A stretch of DNA of 64,000 nucleotides. Source: JACDAN01 sp963834825. GTDB taxonomy: Bacteria > Actinomycetota > Thermoleophilia > Gaiellales > Gaiellaceae. The stretch lies in contig CAWICZ010000015.1 of NCBI GenBank assembly GCA_963834825.1, positions 395,592 to 459,591 on the forward strand, in the 5' to 3' direction. Both the position numbers and the translations under genes were made by a program. The notes under the pieces are model-generated. The model worked only from the letters and a program-made list of their open reading frames with translations, ran no database searches and was not told the DNA's origin. Below are positions 17,295 through 25,449 of this stretch, piece after piece. Position 1 is the first letter of the stretch. The number at the start of each line of letters is the position of its first letter.

Positions 17295-18826
17295 CTGGTG
17301 CTGGGGACGGGCTCGCCCGTCGGGGCGCGCTCGGTCCTGGCCGCCTCGGCGGCCCGCTCGCGAGCGGGCACCGGAACCGCGAGGTAGGCGGCGCCGATGC
17401 CGAGCGCGAGCCAGGTGATCGGATCCTCGAAAAACCCGCTGTAGGCGAGCGCGTGCACGAAGAGCGCAAGGAGCACGGCTCCGATGGAGAGTGCCAGCGC
17501 CTCGTCGTAGCGTCGCAGGAGCAACACCATGCGGACTGCGGCCGCGAGCAGGAGCGCGTAGATCGCGAGCCCGACGATCCCGAGCTCGGCGGCGACGGTC
17601 AGCGGCGTCGTGTGCGAGACGAAGCGCGCGGTGCGTGCTCCGTCCTGCTCGGCGAGATCCTGGCTGGCCTGCGGCTGCGCCCCGAGGCCGACGCCGAAGA
17701 TCGGCGCCTCGCGCACGACGTCGGCCGTGCGCTCGACCCTGGTCGACCTGCCGCTCGTCACGTCCCCGATCGACTGATCCTTCGCGTCGACGGCCACGAA
17801 GCCTGCCGCCGCCAGGACGACGATGGCGGTCGCTGCGACGACCGCTCGCCGGGCAACGCGGTCCCCCGCGATCAGCGTGACCACGAACGCGACCGCGAAG
17901 AGCGACGCCATGCTCGTCTGTGAGTACGAGAAGTAGAGGCCGCCGAAGAGGAGCGCCGCGAGGCCCGCGGCGAGGTACACGTTGATCCTTCCCGTCCAGA
18001 TCAAGACGAGGAGCACGGCGAAGCCCAGCACGACGTGGCGCCCGTACAGGCTCGGGTCGGTAAAGAGCGAGGTGACGCGGAAGAAGGGCGAGTACGCGTT
18101 CGCGACCTCGAGCTGCGGCGAGAAGAAGAAGAGATCCTTCGTCGCCTCCTGCCAGAGGCCGACGGCGGCGAAGACTGAGGCGAGGCCGATCGAGATCCAC
18201 GCCAGCACCTTCGGAAGCCACGGAGCGAGCTCGGCGCGCGCGACCACGGCGACGAGCGCCGCGAAGGGCAAGAGAAAGAACGCGAGCAGGTTGGCGCCCG
18301 CGTCCAGGTCGCGGGACCAGAGCAGCGAGACCGAGGCAAGGGCGAAGAAGGCGGCGACGGGGACGGCGAGGAGCCTCGGCACCTGCGCGACCTCGCCCTG
18401 ACGCAGCACGCGCCAGGCGTAGGCAGTCGCTGCGGCGGCGAGAACGATGTAGAGCGGGACAAGCCGCCCGAGTCGCCCGGACTCGGCCAGGGCGAACAGG
18501 AAACGGTGGTCGCGGTCGAAGTCGAACGGGAGCCTGAACGGTGCGGCGAGGAGCAGCGCCGGGATCACGAACGCCGGATAGCGGACGAACACGGCCGCTC
18601 CGGCGGCGAGCAGGATGAGCCCGCCCGCGCCGGCAGCCGCCGCCGCGGGGGTGAGCACGTCCTCGAGCGTGTCGGTTCCGGCCATCGACAGCCCGAGAAG
18701 GATCTCCGCGACGACGATCAGCGCAAAGCCGGCGAGTAGGGTCAGCCGGCGGCCTGCAAGGAGCGTGAGCGCGGCGCCGCCTGCGCCGACCACCCCCGCA
18801 AGCTGCGCCAGATCACCCTCGCTCAT
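17291..18826 (-). CDS. O-antigen ligase / polymerase-like membrane protein
   Basis: A 511-residue protein with about twelve hydrophobic helices and the Wzy_C-type long loop carrying GRSTRVERTADVVREAPIFG, then VGLGA and SHTTPLTVAAELGIVG, where conserved Arg and His residues of ligases lie. Such enzymes polymerise lipid-linked glycans or transfer them to an acceptor. ATG 18826 is the first start. The gene is divergent from the PIG-L deacetylase (26 nt between starts); TAGTAT and TACTAC in the gap could serve the two directions. Confidence 0.8.
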   Translation of the reverse strand: MSEGDLAQLAGVVGAGGAALTLLAGRRLTLLAGFALIVVAEILLGLSMAGTDTLEDVLTPAAAAAGAGGLILLAAGAAVFVRYPAFVIPALLLAAPFRLPFDFDRDHRFLFALAESGRLGRLVPLYIVLAAAATAYAWRVLRQGEVAQVPRLLAVPVAAFFALASVSLLWSRDLDAGANLLAFFLLPFAALVAVVARAELAPWLPKVLAWISIGLASVFAAVGLWQEATKDLFFFSPQLEVANAYSPFFRVTSLFTDPSLYGRHVVLGFAVLLVLIWTGRINVYLAAGLAALLFGGLYFSYSQTSMASLFAVAFVVTLIAGDRVARRAVVAATAIVVLAAAGFVAVDAKDQSIGDVTSGRSTRVERTADVVREAPIFGVGLGAQPQASQDLAEQDGARTARFVSHTTPLTVAAELGIVGLAIYALLLAAAVRMVLLLRRYDEALALSIGAVLLALFVHALAYSGFFEDPITWLALGIGAAYLAVPVPARERAAEAARTERAPTGEPVPSTR

Positions 18827-18852
18827 CCCGGGACCCGGATACTACGTCCCTC

Positions 18853-19488
18853 GTGATCGAAGGCTGGAAGAGAGTGCTCGTGCTCGCGCCCCATACCGAC
18901 GACGGCGAGTTCGGCTGCGGCGGCACGCTCGCCCGGCTTGTCGACGCGGGCACGGAAATCCGCTACGTCGCCTTCTCGATCGCCACGCGCTCTCTGCCGG
19001 AGGGCTTTCCGCCGGACACGCTGGCGCGCGAAGTCCGCGAGGCGACGGCCGAGCTCGGCATCACCCAGGACGGTCTCGTCGTCCACGACTTCGAGGTCCG
19101 GACGTTCCCCGAGCACCGCCAGGCGATCCTCGAGCTGCTGATCGCCCTCTGGGAGGACTGGCGGCCCGACGCCGTGCTCCAGCCCAGCCTGCGCGACATC
19201 CATCAGGACCACCAGGTGGTCGCGGCGGAAGGGCTGCGTGCGTTCAAGCGGACGACGATCCTCGGGTACGAGATCCCCTGGAACAACTTCGACTTCGGCT
19301 ACCAGGCATACGTTGCGCTCGAGAACGGACACATCGAGCGCAAGGTTGCGGCGCTCGCGAAGTACGAGTCGCAGCAGCACCGGCGATACTCGGACTCGGA
19401 GTACATCTGGAACCTCGCCCGCACGCACGGGACCAACGTCAATCGCGAGTACGCCGAGGTCTTCGAGGTCTACCGCGTCGTTGCCTGA
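18853..19488 (+). CDS. PIG-L / LmbE-type de-N-acetylase
   Basis: A 211-residue zinc hydrolase. The first metal motif reads APHTDDGEFGCGG (family AHPDDE) and the third ligand motif is DIHQDH at about residues 114-119. These enzymes remove acetyl groups from GlcNAc-type sugars, as in mycothiol and GPI pathways. GTG 18853 has TACTAC 7 nt upstream. The substrate could be a glycan precursor of the neighbouring ligase/transferase pair or a thiol cofactor precursor. Confidence 0.85.
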   Translation: MIEGWKRVLVLAPHTDDGEFGCGGTLARLVDAGTEIRYVAFSIATRSLPEGFPPDTLAREVREATAELGITQDGLVVHDFEVRTFPEHRQAILELLIALWEDWRPDAVLQPSLRDIHQDHQVVAAEGLRAFKRTTILGYEIPWNNFDFGYQAYVALENGHIERKVAALAKYESQQHRRYSDSEYIWNLARTHGTNVNREYAEVFEVYRVVA

Positions 19489-19926
19489 CTAGGCGTCGTC
19501 GAGGGCGGTCAGCTCGCGGAGCGCCGCTTTCAGGTCCTCGACGCGCTCCGGGTCGAGTCGCTGCCGCACCCGGCCGTCGAGCTCGCTGAGCACGGCGGCG
19601 GCAACCGGCTCGAAGGCGCGGCTGCGCGTCGTGAGAAAGATCAACGACGCGCGGCCGTCCTTCGGATCGCGGCGGCGCTCGACCAGCCCGTCGCGCTCCA
19701 GTCGGGGCACCAGCTCGGTCATCGCCTGCTTGCTCAACCGCGCACGTCGGGCGAGCTCGCCCATCCGGAGCCCGTCCTCCTCGAACAGCGGCAGGAGCAC
19801 CGAGCCGTAGGAAGGGCGGACGTCCCCAAAGCCCCGAGTGGTGAAGCGCTCGACCAAGAGCTCGTTCCATCGCTGCATCGCCTTCGCCAGGAGGAAGCCC
19901 AGGTCGTCCCGACCCGGCGCGGTCAG
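19489..19926 (-). CDS. MarR-family transcriptional regulator
   Basis: About 145 residues with the winged-helix core LRMGELARRARLSKQAMTELVPRLERDGLVERR and the wing DPKDGRASLIFLT. The natural start is unclear: reading from CTG 19926 keeps the first dimerisation helix (DLGFLLAKAMQRWNELLV) and overlaps the upstream stop by 3 nt, while ATG 19878 would shorten it. It follows an SRPBCC gene in the same direction, and a palindrome-rich promoter lies upstream of the pair, suggesting autoregulation. Confidence 0.82.
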   Translation of the reverse strand: MTAPGRDDLGFLLAKAMQRWNELLVERFTTRGFGDVRPSYGSVLLPLFEEDGLRMGELARRARLSKQAMTELVPRLERDGLVERRRDPKDGRASLIFLTTRSRAFEPVAAAVLSELDGRVRQRLDPERVEDLKAALRELTALDDA

Positions 19927-20313
19927 GAGAACTCCCGGCGGATGTTCTCGAACTCCTCGAGCAGCGACGAGTACTGGGACTCGAAGAGCTGGTCGGGCAT
20001 CCCCGATTGCTGGAACATCGTGAAGCTGAAGGCGCTCGTGCCGCTCTGCCAGCTCGACGACGCGAGTGGGGAAGAGGGCGAGCTCGTCCAGCGACGGCCC
20101 GGCGTACATGTCGATCACGCCCGTGTCCGGATCGGCGTCGATCGTGAAATAGAACTCACCGAGGCCATTGACGACTTTCGCCTGGCCGTCCTCGTACCGC
20201 AACTCCCGCGCGAACTCGGTCGCCCACTTGGGCAGGTTCTCGACTTTCGAGAGATAGTCGAACACATTCTCTTTCGGCGCCTCAAGTACGGTCGTGACGG
20301 TTCGAGTCTGCAT
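19923..20313 (-). CDS. SRPBCC (START-like) small protein, frameshifted near 19995
   Basis: ATG 20313 begins MQTRTVTTVLEAPKENVFDY, the opening strand and helix of the SRPBCC hydrophobic-pocket fold. After VVEL one extra base shifts the frame; the correct continuation (QSGTSAFSFTMFQQSG ... LLEEFENIRREFS) ends at 19923. Restored length is about 130 residues. SRPBCC proteins bind hydrophobic ligands or act as small enzymes; the ligand is unknown. It is co-transcribed with the MarR regulator. Confidence 0.7.
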
Positions 20314-20325
20314 GCGGACCTCCTA

Positions 20326-20363
20326 TTAGTCTGGTAGTGGACTAAATAGTACGGTACCAGACT
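20326..20363. promoter_or_regulatory. Operator-like inverted repeats before the SRPBCC/MarR pair
   Basis: AGTCTGGTA (20328-20336) and TACCAGACT (20355-20363) form a perfect 9-bp inverted repeat. A second nested palindrome, TTAGTC (20326-20331) with GACTAA (20340-20345), has the spacing of MarR-type sites. They lie 13-50 nt upstream of ATG 20313 and most likely bind the MarR protein of the same operon. Confidence 0.55.
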
Positions 20364-20367
20364 TCTC

Positions 20368-20877
20368 TCAGCGAAGCGCGGCCTCCTGCGCCTCGTAGAG
20401 CGGCGCGAGCTCCTTGAAGCGGCCGAACCAGTCGGGCTCGCCGCCGGGGCCGAGATGCGCTTCCAGGGAGTCCAGGTGGGCGTGCCAGCCTCCGCCGTAG
20501 CCCGGGGCCGCTTCGCTCGGCAGCCCCCGGTGGTCGAGGACGAGAATCGTGCCGTCCCCATCCTGCTGCAGCTCGAAGCGGACGACGGTGTCGTTCTCGC
20601 CGGGGTACAGCCACGTGAGCTCCAGCACACGCTCTGGCTCGACGGCCAGAACCTCGCCCCGCGTGACCTGGCTCTCGTCATCGGGCGCGAACCGCAGCAC
20701 GTACTGACCGCCGACCCGGAGATCCAGCTCCGCGTCCGCGAGCCAGCGCGCGAGGCGGTCCGGCTCGGTCAGTGCCGACCAGACCTCGGCGGGGGTCGCC
20801 TCGTACCGCCGCTCGAACCGGACAGCCCGTCGGTCGCCGTCCACGCGTAGCTGTCCCTGCGGTGCCGTCGTCGTCAT
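20368..20877 (-). CDS. AHSA1/SRPBCC-family protein
   Basis: A 169-residue protein with the AHSA1 signatures FERRYEATPAEVWSALTEPD, LARWL, GGQYVLRF and GGGWHAHLDSLEAHL. In actinobacteria such proteins usually follow an ArsR regulator, as here: ATG 20877 overlaps the ArsR stop (ATGA). Likely a ligand-binding or detoxification partner of that regulator. No specific substrate can be named. Confidence 0.85.
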   Translation of the reverse strand: MTTTAPQGQLRVDGDRRAVRFERRYEATPAEVWSALTEPDRLARWLADAELDLRVGGQYVLRFAPDDESQVTRGEVLAVEPERVLELTWLYPGENDTVVRFELQQDGDGTILVLDHRGLPSEAAPGYGGGWHAHLDSLEAHLGPGGEPDWFGRFKELAPLYEAQEAALR

Positions 20878-21179
20878 CGTCGTGCCCTCCTCAGCTCGGT
20901 CTCCAGTGCGTCGAGGCGATTCGTCCAGAAGCTCCGGCAGCGCTCGACCCAGTCGTCGACCTCGTCGAGCGCTGTCGGTTCGAGCGAGTACAGGCGGCGG
21001 GTCCCCGCTTCGCGCGCCTTCACGATTCCCTCCTCGCGCAGGACTCGCAGATGTTTGGAGACGCCGGGCCGGCTGATCGAGAACGCAGCCGCGATCTCGC
21101 CGGCCGAGCGCTCACGCTCGGCCACGAGCTCGACGATGCGGCGTCTCGTAGGGTCGCCCAGCGCCTCGAACGCGGTCAC
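20874..21179 (-). CDS. ArsR-family transcriptional regulator
   Basis: A 101-residue winged-helix repressor: FEALGDPTRRRIVELV, then SAGEIAAAFSISRPGVSKHL and the wing VKAREAGTRRLYSL. The CxC metal box of arsenic sensors is absent, which fits the ArsR subgroup paired with AHSA1 proteins. GTG 21179. It likely represses itself and the SRPBCC gene. Confidence 0.9.
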   Translation of the reverse strand: MTAFEALGDPTRRRIVELVAERERSAGEIAAAFSISRPGVSKHLRVLREEGIVKAREAGTRRLYSLEPTALDEVDDWVERCRSFWTNRLDALETELRRARR

Positions 21180-21211
21180 CGGGAGACTGTAACGTAGCGG
21201 TTACGTAACTG

Positions 21212-21862
21212 TCAAGTTACACTGATCCTCTCGGCCAGCTCCCGCGAGATCGCGTGGTCGGTTCCGCCGACGCGGACGGTCAGCGGGCCGTCGAAGGGCT
21301 CCGAGGCACGCACCTCGAGCCGATTGCCGGGCGTCAGCTTGAGCTTCGAGAGGTAGCGCAGCAGCTCGCCGTCGCCGTCGGGGATCCGCTCGACCGTCGC
21401 CTTGTCGCCCGCCTCGAGCTTCGATAGCTGCGTCGTCTTGACCCGGGTGATCTTCAGGTCCGGGCCGGGAATCGGATCGCCGTGCGGATCGCGCGTCGGG
21501 AACCCGAGTGTCCGGTCGATGTGCTCCTCGAGCTCCTCGGAGAGCGCGTGCTCGAGCCGGTCGGCCTCGGCGTGGAGTGCATCGATCGGCAGTCCGAGCG
21601 TCTGGGAGAGGTACTGCTCGATCAGCCGGTGGTGGCGGATTACCTCGAGCGCGACCCGCTCGCCCTTGCGCGTCAGGTGGGCGCCGCGGTAGCGCTCGTG
21701 CTCGACGAGCCCGAGCAACGCCAGCTTCTTCAGCATCGAGGTCACCGAGGGAGGGGAGACGCCGAGCTGGGCGGCGAGCGCCGAGGTCGTCGGTCGCCGA
21801 CCGGCGGCCTCGAGCTTGTAGATCTCCTTGACGTAGTCCTGGATTGCGTCTGTCAGTTCCAT
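21212..21862 (-). CDS. DtxR/MntR-family metal-dependent regulator
   Basis: A 216-residue protein: N-terminal winged helix (AIQDYVKEIYKLE, SALAAQLGVSPPSVTSMLKKL), the metal-binding dimerisation domain with HHRLIEQYL and HALSEELEEHI, and a C-terminal FeoA/SH3-like domain. The family represses metal-uptake genes when Mn or Fe is bound. ATG 21862 is divergent from a multicopper oxidase and ZIP gene, and the shared 22-nt gap holds a palindrome matching the family operator style. Confidence 0.9.
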   Translation of the reverse strand: MELTDAIQDYVKEIYKLEAAGRRPTTSALAAQLGVSPPSVTSMLKKLALLGLVEHERYRGAHLTRKGERVALEVIRHHRLIEQYLSQTLGLPIDALHAEADRLEHALSEELEEHIDRTLGFPTRDPHGDPIPGPDLKITRVKTTQLSKLEAGDKATVERIPDGDGELLRYLSKLKLTPGNRLEVRASEPFDGPLTVRVGGTDHAISRELAERISVT

Positions 21863-21872
21863 GTGTCTCAGT

Positions 21873-21895
21873 TATAGTTTAGACGTGCCTAAACT
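21873..21895 (+). promoter_or_regulatory. Leaderless promoter with overlapping DtxR/MntR-type operator
   Basis: TATAGT (21873-21878) is a near-consensus -10 placed 6 nt before GTG 21885, so transcription can begin at the start codon. AGTTTAG (21876-21882) and CTAAACT (21889-21895) are perfect complements around ACGTGC; the 20-bp palindrome covers the end of the -10, the start site and the first codons. A bound regulator would block initiation. The TTTAG/CTAAA arms resemble DtxR- and MntR-family sites. Confidence 0.6.
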
Positions 21896-22881
21896 TACGC
21901 GGAAACAAGCTCTGGTCGCGGCCGCGCCGCTCGTCGCGGCTGCCCCCTTCGCGCGCCTCAGCCTGCCCGGACACTCGCACTCGCATCCGAGCGCAACCCA
22001 CGAGGGGCACAACCATCCGGCGCTCGGCCACGCGGCGATGATCCGCGACCACGTCCCAGCCGTGGGCGGCCCGCGGGAGCTCGACGCGCTGCTCTACCCG
22101 CCCAAGGCGCTGCCGTACAAGAAGGGCCGGGTGCGCGAGTACGACCTCGTCGCCGTCGACCGTGAGATCGAGGTGGCACCGGGCGTCTTCTTCAACGCCT
22201 GGACCTACAACGGCACCGTTCCGGGCCCGGTGATCCGCGCGACCGAGGGCGACCTGCTGCGTGTGAAGTTCCGAAACGGGGGCTCGCATCCGCACACGAT
22301 TCACTTTCACGGCATCCATCCCGCGAACATGGACGGCGTCTTCGAGATCGTGGCGCCCGGCGACTCGTTCACGTACGAGTTCCCGGCGCGGCCCGCGGGG
22401 ATGCACCTCTACCACTGCCACGCGACGCCGCTCAAGAAGCACATCCACAAGGGCCTCTACGGCGCTTTCATCATCGACCCGAAGGAGCCACGTCCGCCGG
22501 CCCAGGAGCTCGTCATGGTCATGAACGGCTACGACACGGACGGCGACGGCGGGAACAACTTCTACACCGTCAACGGGAAGTCGTTCTACTACGCGCGCTA
22601 CCCGATCCGGGTCACCCGCTCGCAGACGGTACGGATCTACCTCGCGAACCTGACCGAGTTCGACCTGATCAACTCGTTCCATCTGCACGGGGACTTCTTC
22701 CGCTACTACCCCACCGGCACCGGCGACCAGTTCGAGTACACGGACACCGTCATGCAGGCGCAGGGCCAGCGCGGGATCATCGAGATCGACTTCGCCAACA
22801 CCGGGTGATTTCATGTTCCACGCGCACCAGTCCGAGTTCGCGGAGCTCGGGTGGATGGGGTTCTTCGACGTGAGGGATTAA
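21885..22881 (+). CDS. Multicopper oxidase of the two-domain/nitrite-reductase-like type (frameshifted near 22812)
   Basis: A secreted cupredoxin-domain oxidase. It shows the copper motifs TIHFHGIHPANMDG, LYHCHATPLKKHI, NSFHLHGDFFRYY and, after a one-base frameshift at about 22812, MFHAHQSEFAELGWMG. One surplus G turns GDFMFHAH into an in-frame TGA; without it the protein runs to TAA 22879-22881. The N-terminus has a hydrophobic export segment (ALVAAAPLVAAAPFARL) and a His-rich stretch. It overlaps the ZIP gene by 1 nt and lies next to a DtxR regulator, so oxidation of Mn(II), Fe(II) or Cu(I) linked to metal uptake is the likely role. Confidence 0.87.
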
Positions 22882-24084
22882 TGGGCAGCCGCGCCGAAGC
22901 AGCCGTGCTCGGCCGAAGCTGGCGGCTCTGGGCGTTCGTTCCGCTGGTCTTGCTCACCGCCGTCGTTGCGCTCTTCACGGCGACCGGCGGCTCGGTCACC
23001 GGGCTGCTGGGCGATGCTGCGCCGCCGGCCGACGAGTTCGACATCCGGCGGGTCGAGTTTCACCCCGGCGAGATCCGGATCCGCGTGACGAACCCGCAGC
23101 CGGACGACTTGACGATCGCCTCGGTGACAGTCGACGACGCGATCGTGCCGTTCGACGTTGACGGCGATCGCACACTCGGCCGGCTGCGCTCGAGCGAGAT
23201 CGTCGTCCAGTACGACTGGGTTGCCGAGGAGCCGATCTCGGTCGGCGTGACGAGCTCGACCGGGATCGAGACGACCAAGGAGATCGCGGCCGCGGTCGAA
23301 ACGCCCCAGGCGTCGGCACGGAGCTTCTTCGGCTACGCGCTGATCGGGACGCTCGTTGGGATCGTTCCGATCGCGCTGGGGCTCCTCTGGCTGCCGTCGC
23401 TTCGCCGGGCAGCGCCCGAGTGGCTGGCGGCGTTCATGGCTTTGACGGCCGGGCTGCTGTCGTTCCTCGCCGTCGAGGCGCTCTCGGAGGCATTTCACGC
23501 TTCAGGCGGCGCTGCCGAGCGCCATCGGCGGCGCCGGGCTGGTGCTACTCGGCGTCTCATTCAGCTTCCTCTTCCTGAGCGCGATCTCGAGCCGGATGGG
23601 TGAAGGCGAGGGGGGCAGAGCCTCGAATCTCGGCGGGCTCGCGCTGGCGACGCTCGTCGCGGTCGGGATCGGGCTGCACAACCTGGGCGAGGGCCTCGCG
23701 ATCGGCTCGTCCTTCGCCCTCGGCGAGCTCGCGCTGGGGACGTTCTTCATCGTCGGCTTCATGATCCACAACGTCACCGAGGGGCTCGGGATCGCCGCGC
23801 CGCTGTCGGAGGGCCGTGCTGTCTCGTTGCGGCGGCTCGCGGTGCTCGTGCTGGTAGCGGGCGCTCCGGCGATCGTCGGAGCCTGGCTGGGCGGGTTCGT
23901 GACGAGCGACCTGCTCGGCGTCGTCTTCTTCGCGGCGGCGGCAGGGGCAGCGTTCGAGGTCGTCGTCGAGGTGGGGCGCTACGTGGCGCGGAAGGCGCCG
24001 GGAGGGCTCTCCTCACCGCACGTTCTGGGCGGCTTCCTCGCCGGCATCGTCGCGATGTACGTGACCGGCCTCCTGGTCGCCTAG
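22881..24084 (+). CDS. ZIP-family metal transporter with N-terminal beta-rich domain (frameshifted near 23511)
   Basis: ATG 22881 starts an anchor helix (LWAFVPLVLLTAVVALF) followed by about 110 residues of predicted extracytoplasmic beta sequence (IRRVEFHPGEIRIRVTNPQ ...), then ZIP helices. A one-base indel near 23511 breaks the frame between SEAFHASGG and LPSAIGGAGLVLLG. The second part holds both ZIP metal motifs, HNLGEGLAIG and HNVTEGLG. ZIP proteins import Zn, Fe or Mn. Restored length is about 400 residues. The leading beta domain is unusual for ZIP proteins and may receive metal or electrons from the adjacent oxidase. Confidence 0.85.
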
Positions 24085-24098
24085 GGCATCTCCCTAGG
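24080..24098. terminator. Hairpin at the end of the ZIP gene
   Basis: CCTAGGG (24080-24086) and CCCTAGG (24092-24098) pair perfectly around CATCT and include the ZIP stop codon. No T run follows, so it may be a Rho-independent-like hairpin of the kind common in high-GC genomes or an operator. Confidence 0.4.
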
Positions 24099-24204
24099 TC
24101 GGCCGTACGACGGCTCGATCAGGTCCAGGCGTCTTGCCGAAGCGATCGGGATTGCTCTGAGTGGACGATGACTGCGCAAACAGCCACGTTCGAAAGGAGC
24201 AGCA

Positions 24205-24570
24205 ATGTTTCGCGTCTCAGTCCTCGCCGCCAGCGCTCTCGTGGCGGTCGTCGCCGTCGTGATGACCGCGCCCGTCGCAGCCGCGCCGAAGGTCGTCAGG
24301 GGCAGTGTGGGCCCTGGGTTCACGATCTCGCTGACGAGTGGCGGCAAGAAGGTCAAGTCGCTGAAGGCCGGCGTTTCGTACAAGTTCGACATCACCGACC
24401 GTTCGACGATTCACGACTTCCACCTGATTGGTCCAGGCGTCAACAAGACGATCACCGGCGTCTCCTTCACCGGAAAGAAGTCGATCACCGTCAAGCTCAA
24501 GCGCGGCACCTACCGCTTCGTCTGCGACCCGCACTCGAGCTCCATGAAGGGAAGCTTCCGGGCCAGCTGA
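24205..24570 (+). CDS. Secreted blue-copper (cupredoxin) protein
   Basis: A 121-residue exported protein. The signal peptide ends near TAPVAAAP. The copper site is complete: a His in STIHDFHLIG and the terminal C-x2-H-x4-M loop, VCDPHSSSMKG. AAAGGAG (24193-24199) sits 5 nt before ATG 24205. Small cupredoxins shuttle electrons; the multicopper oxidase two genes upstream is an obvious partner. It is separated from the ZIP gene by 120 nt containing a hairpin, so it may have its own promoter. Confidence 0.85.
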   Translation: MFRVSVLAASALVAVVAVVMTAPVAAAPKVVRGSVGPGFTISLTSGGKKVKSLKAGVSYKFDITDRSTIHDFHLIGPGVNKTITGVSFTGKKSITVKLKRGTYRFVCDPHSSSMKGSFRAS

Positions 24571-24641
24571 TCGGCCCGGTCAGAAACGGTCTGGCCTCGT
24601 GTCGAGAGCGGGGCCAGGCCTCCACTAGAGTCGTCGGCGGC

Positions 24642-25346
24642 ATGTCCGACTTCGCGCCCGTCAAAGAGTTGATCAAGGACGTCCCGGGCTGGCTCTCCGA
24701 CGAGGAGGGTGAGGCGCTCTACGAGCTCGCCCAGGAGTGCACCGGGAAGGGCGTGATCGTCGAGATCGGCTCCTGGAAGGGCAAGTCGACGATCTGTCTC
24801 GGGCTGGGCTCGCGGGCGGGGAACGGCATTCGGATCTTCGCCGTCGACCCGCACGCGGACTACCGGCACGGCGAATTCAAGGACAACATCGAGCGCGCGG
24901 GGATCGCAGATCTCGTCACGCCGGTACAGGGCCTGTCTCAGCAGGTCGCAGACGACTTCGACGAGCCGATCGAGCTCCTGTTCGTCGACGGCTCCCACGA
25001 GGAGGACGATGTCCGCGCCGACTTCGACAAGTGGGTCCCGAAGGTTGTCGACCGCGGCATCGTGGCGTTCCACGACACGACCTGGCACGACGGGCCGCGC
25101 AAGGTTGTGGCCGAGAAGATCTTCGGCTCGCACCAGTTCCGCGACGTCCGCTTCGTGATCGGGTCGACGACCGTGGCGCAGAAAGTCGCCCACAACACGC
25201 CTTACGACCGGCTCCATGCCCGCCGCGTCCAGGCGATGAAGGCGATCTTCGGAGCGGTGTCGCGGGTGCTGAAGCAGCGACGCGAGTGGCTCCCCGCGGG
25301 TCTCGAGCGGGTGGGGCGTCGCGTCTTTCGGGTCTTCGGCGGCTAA
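24642..25346 (+). CDS. Class I SAM-dependent methyltransferase (Methyltransf_24 type)
   Basis: A 234-residue protein with the SAM-binding motif VIVEIGSWKGKSTICLG, IFAVDPHADY, LLFVDGSHEEDDVRADFDKW and IVAFHDTTWHDGPRKV. This pattern is common in methyltransferases that act on surface sugars. ATG 24642 has TAGAGT 10 nt upstream. The basic C-terminal tail is extra. The substrate is unknown; a sugar hydroxyl of the nearby glycan locus is a reasonable guess. Confidence 0.8.
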   Translation: MSDFAPVKELIKDVPGWLSDEEGEALYELAQECTGKGVIVEIGSWKGKSTICLGLGSRAGNGIRIFAVDPHADYRHGEFKDNIERAGIADLVTPVQGLSQQVADDFDEPIELLFVDGSHEEDDVRADFDKWVPKVVDRGIVAFHDTTWHDGPRKVVAEKIFGSHQFRDVRFVIGSTTVAQKVAHNTPYDRLHARRVQAMKAIFGAVSRVLKQRREWLPAGLERVGRRVFRVFGG

Positions 25347-25449
25347 GGCATACGACTTCGAGCCGAATCTGCACCGAGTCGCGCGCGAGCCCTAGCCGCG
25401 CAGCTCGGCCGCATCTATCTCCCTCTGTGTCAACGACCGAGGGAGACAC

